NCBI RefSeq assembly: GCF_012849095.1
Contig: NZ_CP051680.1
Span: 5,580,001-5,644,000 of the forward strand
Length of the DNA: 64,000 nt
Reading direction: 5' to 3'
Origin: Cohnella herbarum
Lineage (GTDB): Bacteria > Bacillota > Bacilli > Paenibacillales > Paenibacillaceae
This document shows positions 57,656 through 64,000 of this stretch, piece by piece (position 1 is the first letter of the stretch; every line of letters starts with the position of its first letter). Under the pieces are notes generated by a model. The model was given only the letters and a program-made list of their open reading frames with translations. It made no database searches and was not told the DNA's origin. The translations under genes and the position numbers were made by a program.

Positions 57656-58849
57656 ATGGCTCGGTTAGTCTTCTTAGGTTGTATTGCATATTTGGTCGTC
57701 GGAATCGGGCAATTGGTCGTCGGAACGATCATGGAGCCGATGGTTGAGGCATACGGAATTAAATACGGGGACGGCGGGCAATTGGTCATGAACCAATTTC
57801 TCGGAGGAATGGTCGGCATTATGCTGTCGCCCTGGTTGATGGGACGAATCGGGAAGAAGGCTTTGCTGCTTACGGCGCTAGCTTTGATGACCGCGGCTCA
57901 GGTGGTTTATTCCTTTCAGCCTTCTTGGGATGTCATGTTGGCGATTGGGCCGGTGGCAGGCTTCGGCTTCGGGACGACGGAAGCCGTCGTGGGATCCTTC
58001 ATCATCGGATCGGCAATGGGCAACGCTAACGTGGCGATGAGCCGGGTGGAAATTTTCTTCGGAGTCGGCGCATTGCTCATGCCGTTCGCTGGCGCGGCCT
58101 TAATCGCTTTCGGGCATTGGGATTCGGCTTTTCTGGTTGTCGGCGGAATGGCTGCGGTGTCGTTATTGATGTGGGCGCTGTATTGGCCGAAAATACTGGA
58201 TCGTCCTATAGAGAACGCATCGCATGTTGAAGGCGGTTTAATGAAGATGCCGAACCGCGGGAAGGCGATCGCCGTTCTGGCGGCATGCTCTGTTTTCTTT
58301 GCCGTTTATGTCGGGCTCGAGATGAGTTTTATTCATTATTTGCCTTCGTTGCTCGTCATTAACAATGGACTGTCGGATTCGACGGCATCTCTATCGCTGA
58401 GCTTATTCTGGGGCGCGATGGCGCTGGGGCGAGTCGTATCGGGACAAGCGGCGGATCGTTGGGGCGGTGCCGCGTATATGCTGTTCACTTGCATCGCGGC
58501 GGCGGTTGTCTTCGTTCTGATGGGCGGTCTGGAAAATACGTGGGCGACGTTCATACTGACTTTCTTGGCGGGACTTGCGATGTCCGGAATGTTCGCGATT
58601 GCGCTAGTATTCACCAACCGTGCCGTTCCCGGCATGACGGAGCGGACGACGAGCTTGTTAATGGCGTTCGGAGGCATCGGCGGCGCGTTGATGCCGAAGC
58701 TGACGGGTTGGTTTCTGGACGAGAACGGCGCGGATTCGACTCGCTGGTTATTCGCCGGATTCGCGATTCTGATGCTCGCCGTTATCGTATGGGCATTGTT
58801 GTCGGCGAAATCGTTGGAGCGCGCTCGTTCCTTGGAGTTGCGGGTATAA
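57656..58849 (+). CDS. MFS transporter
   Basis: 397 residues from ATG 57656 (AAAGGGAG upstream). Twelve predicted membrane helices in two halves; the A-like motif after helix 2 reads GRIGKKALLL and the second half has GRVVSGQAADRWGG. It belongs to the FucP/YfkF-like sugar or drug family; the substrate cannot be inferred. It stands alone before a sulfurtransferase gene. Confidence 0.9.
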   Translation: MARLVFLGCIAYLVVGIGQLVVGTIMEPMVEAYGIKYGDGGQLVMNQFLGGMVGIMLSPWLMGRIGKKALLLTALALMTAAQVVYSFQPSWDVMLAIGPVAGFGFGTTEAVVGSFIIGSAMGNANVAMSRVEIFFGVGALLMPFAGAALIAFGHWDSAFLVVGGMAAVSLLMWALYWPKILDRPIENASHVEGGLMKMPNRGKAIAVLAACSVFFAVYVGLEMSFIHYLPSLLVINNGLSDSTASLSLSLFWGAMALGRVVSGQAADRWGGAAYMLFTCIAAAVVFVLMGGLENTWATFILTFLAGLAMSGMFAIALVFTNRAVPGMTERTTSLLMAFGGIGGALMPKLTGWFLDENGADSTRWLFAGFAILMLAVIVWALLSAKSLERARSLELRV

Positions 58850-58901
58850 AGTTGTAAACCTAGGATGCTAAATTTACCAATATAAAGGTGGTTAAACGAA
58901 T

Positions 58902-59762
58902 ATGAAGCATATCGTTCCGGTAAAGTGGTTATTGGCTCGTCTATACGAGTCCGACGTCGTTATCGTGGATTGCCGATTCCAACTGGGGAAGCCGGAGTCC
59001 GGCAGAGAAGCTTATGAGGAAAGCCACATTCCAGGCGCCGTTTATTTGGATCTGGAGAAGGATCTTTCCGCACCGGTCGGCGAACATGGCGGTCGTCATC
59101 CCTTGCCGGATGCGGCGGAGTTGACAGTTAAACTAGGGAAAGTCGGTATCAGCAACGACACTCGCGTTGTCGCTTACGACGATCAAGGCGGAGCGATGGC
59201 GTCGCGGTTATGGTGGCTGTTGAAATATCTTGGCCACGAGAACGTTTTTGTCATGGATGGCGGCTTCACGGCATGGAAGAATGCCGGATGCCCGGTGTCG
59301 GCCGAGCAGAAGGTTCTTATACCTGCTCGTTTTGTGGCGACCGTACAGCATAATCTGCTGGTGGAGGTCGACGAAGTTCGCGAATCGCTCGGCACGGGAC
59401 GTTACGTGCTGGTCGATTCGCGCGAAGCCCCGCGCTATCGCGGCGAGGCGGAGCCAATCGATCGGGTGGCCGGGCATATCCCGGGCGCGAGGAATTTGTT
59501 CTGGGCCGAGGGCCGGCAGGCCGACGGCACGTGGAAGTCCGCGGAGGAGCAGCGCGAGCGGTTCGCGGACGCGGGGTTGTCGCAGGACGACGAGATCGTC
59601 GTATACTGCGGCTCGGGGGTGACCGCGACTCCCAACGTGTTGGCGTTGGGGGAAGCGGGGTTTACCCGCGTGAAGTTGTACGCGGGGAGCTGGAGCGATT
59701 GGATTAGCTGGCAAGATAACCCCATAGCGGTCGGAGACGAAGAAGCACGGAATGACGGATAA
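58902..59762 (+). CDS. Sulfurtransferase with two rhodanese domains
   Basis: 286 residues; ATG 58902. N-terminal inactive rhodanese domain (about 5-130: VVIVDCRF, HIPGAVYLDLEKDLS, VVAYDDQGGAMASRLWWLL) and C-terminal active domain (about 155-280: VLVDSREAPRYRGE, HIPGARN, IVVYCGSGVTA with the catalytic Cys). The loop CGSGVTA fits mercaptopyruvate/thiosulfate sulfurtransferases (SseA-like). The last 300 bases are clearly more GC-rich than the island that follows. Confidence 0.93.
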   Translation: MKHIVPVKWLLARLYESDVVIVDCRFQLGKPESGREAYEESHIPGAVYLDLEKDLSAPVGEHGGRHPLPDAAELTVKLGKVGISNDTRVVAYDDQGGAMASRLWWLLKYLGHENVFVMDGGFTAWKNAGCPVSAEQKVLIPARFVATVQHNLLVEVDEVRESLGTGRYVLVDSREAPRYRGEAEPIDRVAGHIPGARNLFWAEGRQADGTWKSAEEQRERFADAGLSQDDEIVVYCGSGVTATPNVLALGEAGFTRVKLYAGSWSDWISWQDNPIAVGDEEARNDG

Positions 59763-60124
59763 TAGTATTCCTAGAGCAAATACAGAGCATGGCGGACTAA
59801 TCGCTGTCGCTCTGTATTTTTTATAGTCAAAGTCAACATGGAGTCAACCATAGTTTTCTAAAGATTCTTAATGCATATAATAAATAAGTTTATTATATTT
59901 TTCCAAATTTCTTTAAGAAGAGGCTCCAATGGTGAGTAGTATCGTTCCATCTGAACTAATCAACAAGTATTAGACTCTTTAATTCTAGTCAACTGAGAAT
60001 CAACATAAGACAGTGGGTTATCTCTAGCTAAGTGCGCCATATTAATAACTTCTATACTTCTGCAAAAAATTCCAATATGTGATAATATTCAAGCTAAGTC
60101 GTTACAAAAAATAGGAGAGCTATT
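59763..60124 (+). other. Gene-free boundary with terminator and AT shift
   Basis: AATACAGAGC (59779-59788) and GCTCTGTATT (59809-59818) form the sulfurtransferase terminator, with a T run. Beyond it base composition turns AT-rich, marking the left edge of the defence island. Short repeats of the type AGTCAACAT/GAGTCAACCA/AGTCAACTGA occur but no clear attachment site or integrase is seen. Confidence 0.6.
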
Positions 60125-61340
60125 ATGATACACTACTATAATCCAATTAGAGAAATGAATGAAATTAGAAATCAACTTTCGTTTCCCAAGAGAATAGGAT
60201 TCCTTTTTGGGGCTGGCAGTTCAATGGCACTTGGGCTTCCAGGCATTTGGAGCCTAACTGAATTGGCAATCTCAAAGTTAACGGAAGAACAAAGACAACA
60301 GGTAAATCTTATTGAGGATGAACTAATTAGTGAAGGCAATAGGAAACCTACAATAGAGCACATTTTGAACAAAATCAGATTAATTAGACAAATAACAAAG
60401 GAACTGGATTCAAAATCATATGTTGAAATTAAAGGTTCCGATGCTAAAAGGCTTGATCTAGAAGTGTGTAATAATATATATCATGTTTTGAATGAAAAAG
60501 AAAACTCAGTTGTAGGCTCTGAGGATAGCAAATTACAATCTATAGAAAGATTCTTCGCTTGGCTTAATTCAAGGAGTAGAGATTACGGGAAAGAAATATT
60601 TACTTTGAATTACGATATGATATTTGAACGTTGTCTTGAGAATTTACAGCTCCCATATTTTGATGGATTTGTTGGTGCGTATGAGCCGTTTTTTTTGTCC
60701 AGAAAGTGTTGAAAAAGTGGGGGTTAGAGAAAGTTTGCCCTTATCGTGGATTAGAGTTTGGAAACTTCACGGATCATTAGGTTGGTTTTGGAAAAAAGGT
60801 CCGTCGACAACAAGTGGAAAGGTTATTCGACTTGGGGCTCAATCTAAGAAAGATAATTTAGATGAACTGGTTATTTATCCATCAAGAGAGAAATATGAGT
60901 CCTCTAGAAAACAGCCATTCATAACATATTTTGACAGATTAAAAAGTTACTTAAGAGATGGAGAAGGTATCTTTATTATTAGCGGTTATTCATTCGGAGA
61001 CGAGCATGTGAATGATGTCATTTTTGATGGGCTGCGACAAAACAATAGGCTTCATGTCATTGCTTTTATGTATGATAATCCAGAATTGATTGCCCTGGAA
61101 CAGGATTTAAAACAGTTTTTAAACATATCAATATTGTCACCTAATCATGCGATTATTGGCGGCAAGTTGGGAGACTGGAAGATAGATCCGCAAGTAAAAG
61201 AAGACAAGAAGCACGAGATTGTAAACTTCTGGGATTTGGATAACGATGAATTAAAGATTGGAAATTTCTTAAACTTTATTGACTTTATTACTGATTATAA
61301 AAAAGTACCTTCAAAGGTAGAGGTAACAGATGAAGACTGA
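60125..61340 (+). pseudogene. SIR2-family defence protein, frameshifted at a T8 tract
   Basis: ATG 60125 after AGGAGAG. The first frame stops at 60712 and the second continues to 61340. Removing one T from 60689-60696 joins them into one protein of about 404 residues. NAD-binding SIR2 motifs span both parts: FGAGSSMALGLPG (about 30-42), FTLNYDMIFERC, then across the shift KLHGSLGW (catalytic His) and ISGYSFGDEHVNDV. Such proteins destroy NAD+ on phage infection together with HerA. The break may be a sequencing error, a real mutation, or phase variation or slippage at the homopolymer. It overlaps herA by 11 nt. Confidence 0.82.
60689..60696 (+). repeat. T8 homopolymer at the SIR2 frame break
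   Basis: Eight T in GAGCCG-T8-GTCC. With eight T the frame ends 13-16 nt later; with seven it reads EPFFCPESVEKVG and continues through the rest of the SIR2 domain. Confidence 0.85.
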
Positions 61341-63126
61341 CGTTACATATCTAGGCACTGTAATAAATGTAGATAGTACCTCTATTGAAGTAGAAGTGTC
61401 TGAAGATATTCCATCTTCTGCACCAATAATAAATGGAAGACTGTATAGGATTGGACAAATAGGTACACTCGTAAAAATACCAGTAGGTAACATTAAACTC
61501 TATGGGATAGTTGCATCTGTGAGTAATTTGCCAAATCAACTAAATAACATTGATGGGGCAGTTCCGGATAAGGGTTCTCGATATTTACAAGTTCAACTTG
61601 TTGGGGAGCAGATTGGTGAGTCGAAATTTGAAAGGGGGATCGGTTCTTTTCCAACGATAAATGACGAAGTTCATTTGGTTACAGAAGACGATCTAAAGCA
61701 GATTTATGGGGACCAAGCTAAGGGCTTGATAGAAATAGGGAAGCATTCTTCTAGTGAGAATCTTTCTGTCTATTTAGATTTAAATAATTTTGTCTTGAGG
61801 CACGGTGCTGTTCTGGGTTCAACAGGTAGTGGTAAATCAAACACTGTTGCTCATATTATTAATGAAATTTTGTGCTCATTTGATGGGTCAAGGATAGTTT
61901 TAATAGACATTCATGGTGAATATTCCACTGCTTTTTCAAATAAATGTAAAGTGTATAAAATAAACGATACAGTCAATCCATTACATGTGCCATATTGGAC
62001 ATTAAATTTCGACGAACTATCGTTTTTTTTGGTTGGGAGACCTAACGGACAAGAACGTCCCGAAGATAAAAGATTACGGGAGGAAATACTTAAACATAAA
62101 AAAGAAAGCGCGGATAAGCTAAAATCAGGAAATGTTAAAACGGATTTCATCACCGCTGACTCACCTATACCATTTGATATTAAAAAAATGTGGCATGATT
62201 TTAACCGAGAAGTCTATGGTACTTTCTCAAAGGCAGGAGCAATAGAACAAAATAGAGATACTGAAGAGCTAGAAAATGAAGGCGATTTTAAAAATCTAAT
62301 TCCTGCGAAGTTTAAGCCTTATTCTGTGAGTAGTGCGGCCCCATATAAATCAAAGAATGAAACTATGTATTCTTATGAGCAAAAAATTCATTCAAGATTA
62401 AAAGATTCTAGATATAAATTTATGTTTAATCCTGACGAATACAATGATATAGATTCGAGTAAAGATTTGGATTCATTAATTCGTAACTGGATAGAACACG
62501 ATGAGAGGCTATCCATACTAGATTTAAGTGGAGTGCCTTTTGAGTTAATTGATATTACAGTTGGAATTGTTACTAGATTAATATATGACAGCATGTACTG
62601 GGGAAAAAACGAAAGTTATACAGGGCGAAACAGACCACTTCTTATGGTTTTTGAAGAGGCACATTCATATCTTCCTCGAAATGAGGGGAATAGTCATATT
62701 TATGGCTATGCAAGAAAAGCGGTTGAAAAAATATTTAAAGAGGGTAGAAAATTTGGGTTAGGAGCGTTAGTTGTAACACAGAGACCATCAGAAATATCAG
62801 AGACAATACTTGCGCAAGTTGGCACTTTTATAGCACTAAGACTAACAAATAGCTCAGACAAATCTACTGTAAAATCAGCAGCACCAAACAATATGACAAG
62901 TTTAATTGATTTATTATCTTCATTAAGGAGAGGAGAAGCAATTATTGTAGGAGAGTCGATTGAAATCCCATCTCGTGTTCGTATTAAAGAATACACACCA
63001 AGACCGAGTAGCAATGATCCCGATTTATGTAATAAGTGGGGGCAGTCTTTCGCATCGAATGAAAATAATTATAAAGAAGTTATTACAGCAATGAGGGAAC
63101 AAAAACATATTATAAAGGGGAGTTAA
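61330..63126 (+). CDS. HerA-type ATPase of the SIR2-HerA defence system
   Basis: 598 residues; ATG 61330 lies within the SIR2 3' end. N-terminal HAS-barrel-like part (about 1-110), then a HerA/FtsK-like motor: Walker A GSTGSGKSNT (about 166-175), Walker B LLMVFEEAHSYLPR, sensor region GALVVTQRPSEIS and arginine finger region RLTNSSDKSTVKSA. HerA hexamers pair with SIR2 or nuclease effectors in anti-phage defence. The gene is AT-rich compared with the rest of the window, which suggests horizontal transfer. Confidence 0.93.
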   Translation: MKTDVTYLGTVINVDSTSIEVEVSEDIPSSAPIINGRLYRIGQIGTLVKIPVGNIKLYGIVASVSNLPNQLNNIDGAVPDKGSRYLQVQLVGEQIGESKFERGIGSFPTINDEVHLVTEDDLKQIYGDQAKGLIEIGKHSSSENLSVYLDLNNFVLRHGAVLGSTGSGKSNTVAHIINEILCSFDGSRIVLIDIHGEYSTAFSNKCKVYKINDTVNPLHVPYWTLNFDELSFFLVGRPNGQERPEDKRLREEILKHKKESADKLKSGNVKTDFITADSPIPFDIKKMWHDFNREVYGTFSKAGAIEQNRDTEELENEGDFKNLIPAKFKPYSVSSAAPYKSKNETMYSYEQKIHSRLKDSRYKFMFNPDEYNDIDSSKDLDSLIRNWIEHDERLSILDLSGVPFELIDITVGIVTRLIYDSMYWGKNESYTGRNRPLLMVFEEAHSYLPRNEGNSHIYGYARKAVEKIFKEGRKFGLGALVVTQRPSEISETILAQVGTFIALRLTNSSDKSTVKSAAPNNMTSLIDLLSSLRRGEAIIVGESIEIPSRVRIKEYTPRPSSNDPDLCNKWGQSFASNENNYKEVITAMREQKHIIKGS

Positions 63127-63128
63127 AA

Positions 63129-63344
63129 ATGGAGAGAGAGCCAGTAAATTCAAGTATGATTGTATCAATTGGCTATGATTACAATTCCGCAATTCTTGAA
63201 ATTGAGTTTAAGAGTAATCATCAGGTCTGGAACTACTATGATGTACCATCCTATGTATATGAACAAATTATTAGTTCTGAATCGTGTGGCAAGTACTTTT
63301 TGGCAAATGTTCGAGGTGGATATAGAGAGGGGAGAGTTGCTTAG
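63129..63344 (+). CDS. KTSC-domain protein
   Basis: 71 residues; ATG 63129, 2 nt after the herA stop, with GGGGAG upstream. Fits the KTSC domain: SSMIVSIGYDYNSAILEIEFKS, YYDVPSYVYEQII, SCGKYFLANVRGGYREGR. This domain is often found with RNA- or DNA-handling and phage-related proteins; its role is not known. Immediate coupling to herA makes it a candidate accessory gene of the defence system. Confidence 0.82.
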   Translation: MEREPVNSSMIVSIGYDYNSAILEIEFKSNHQVWNYYDVPSYVYEQIISSESCGKYFLANVRGGYREGRVA

Positions 63345-63398
63345 TTTAATTGTAGCATTACAGCTTAAGTCAAATAGGTATTTAGAGGTGGGCTAAAT

Positions 63399-63629
63399 AT
63401 GAAAGTTTTAGCGGATGGTTCTTTATCAGCAGAAAACTGGTTGGATATACACGAAGAGTTATTTAGTTTTTTGCAATATTCCGGAAATGATAGGTATCGT
63501 TCCTGTTTTGCATACCGTGGGGTAGATGTTTCAAAATTTCATTTAGAGACTAGTCTAATGCGAATACAAAACACAAGTATGGAGTTCGCGGTTAATATAA
63601 CAACAAAAATGTATCTAATAACACCATAA
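63399..63629 (+). pseudogene. Truncated FRG-domain protein
   Basis: 76 residues; ATG 63399 after GAGGTGGG. The sequence NWLDIHEELFSFLQ then CFAYRGVDVSKFHLETSLMRI matches the start of the FRG domain (named for its Phe-Arg-Gly motif, here YRG). Full proteins are about 250 residues; here the frame leaves the domain after about residue 55 and stops, and no continuation is found in the next 60 nt. Probably a 3'-truncated remnant at the right edge of the island. Confidence 0.65.
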
Positions 63630-63695
63630 AATTATTGTAAAACGATAAATATATGTTAAGATGAAACTAATTCATTATAAGTGAGGGGCTTTCTT

Positions 63696-64000
63696 ATGAA
63701 ACGAGGTACAACATTCTTTTTGAAGGTAGTTATTTTGCTGCTTGGAATTGCGGTTCTTGCTTTGTGCGTCTTTTTGGTGCCTGAGATCGCGAATTACGCA
63801 GTGGAATTGTATCCGGATAGGGCGTATTTGAAATCTCTTATATACATCGAGTTGTATGCATCGGCAATTCCTTTTTACATTGCTCTGTATCAAGCGCTTC
63901 AACTTCTAAGCTACATCGACAAGAACAAAGCGTTCTCGGAATTATCCGTTCGGGCTCTAAAGAACATCAAAAAATGCGCGATCGCAATCAGCGGTTTGTA
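63696..64000 (+). CDS. DUF2975 membrane protein (partial, runs off the window)
   Basis: ATG 63696 after GAGGGGC; open to the window end (101 codons visible). N-terminal helix FLKVVILLLGIAVLALCVFLVPEI, a second helix at SAIPFYIALYQALQLL, then SYIDKNKAFSELSVRALKNIKK, the hallmark of DUF2975. Family members are usually followed by a small helix-turn-helix gene (YozG-like), which would lie outside. Base composition returns to that of the core genome, so it marks the right side of the defence island. Confidence 0.85.
   Translation, partial: MKRGTTFFLKVVILLLGIAVLALCVFLVPEIANYAVELYPDRAYLKSLIYIELYASAIPFYIALYQALQLLSYIDKNKAFSELSVRALKNIKKCAIAISGL

Noticed and set aside
59823..60124. Attachment-site repeats for the defence island (AGTCAAC motifs)
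   Set aside because: The repeats are short and imperfect, no matching copy was found at the right border, and no integrase is present.

Overview
The window looks like the origin-proximal part of a chromosome from a spore-forming, motile Gram-positive of the Paenibacillaceae (Paenibacillus/Cohnella type). Supporting signs are strong AGGAGG-type ribosome binding sites with frequent TTG/GTG starts, the order rrn – guaB – dacA – pdxS – pdxT – serS – tRNA-Ser known from near oriC in Bacillus, an SspP spore protein, a Spo0E-like phosphatase, Fur and LexA (GAAC-N4-GTTC) boxes and DnaA boxes. The genus is inferred, not proven.

Layout. 1-3.7 kb: 5S rRNA, tRNA-Ile, tRNA-Ala and 23S rRNA, with 5S upstream of 23S and none after it. 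3.75-4.17 kb: eight small palindromes with regular alternating spacing. 4.4-11.8 kb: a lipoprotein glycosidase-like gene, then guaB, dacA, pdxST, serS and tRNA-Ser. 11.8-12.5 kb: a 191-bp tandem repeat that includes the 3' end of tRNA-Ser. 12.5-15.5 kb: two small genes, sspP, a YitT membrane protein and a lipoprotein. 16.4-22 kb: a Fur-controlled siderophore uptake locus of the Btr/Feu/BesA type. 22.2-29.2 kb: an amino-sugar operon (GntR regulator, SIS protein, ABC importer, ROK kinase, NagA). 29.4-30 kb: a second palindrome cluster and an SOS-box gene. 30-33.9 kb: a heterodimeric ABC exporter behind a leader peptide and attenuator. 34-41.6 kb: tRNA-Arg, PucR and a ureide (purine breakdown) operon. 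41.7-48.2 kb: a LacI regulator and a two-component system with a MacB/FtsX-type transporter. 48.4-50.8 kb: Spo0E-like protein, tadA, a DnaA-box palindrome, a glucosaminidase-like gene and an NAD-binding protein. 50.8-53 kb: an agr-type peptide signalling locus whose sensor has no kinase domain and whose putative outputs are two stand-alone LytTR proteins. 53-59.8 kb: motAB and housekeeping genes. 59.8-63.7 kb: an AT-rich defence island (SIR2 + HerA + KTSC + truncated FRG), with SIR2 interrupted at a T8 tract. The window ends inside a DUF2975 gene.

The most notable items are the kinase-less agr locus, with an agrD gene overlapping both neighbours' reading context; the SIR2-HerA island with its homopolymer frameshift; the two palindrome clusters that share a 50/62-bp spacing rule; the tRNA-Ser 3'-end tandem repeat; the symmetrical four-box DnaA site; and the leader-peptide attenuator of the ABC exporter. 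All function calls come from motifs and gene context read by eye; no database search was possible.
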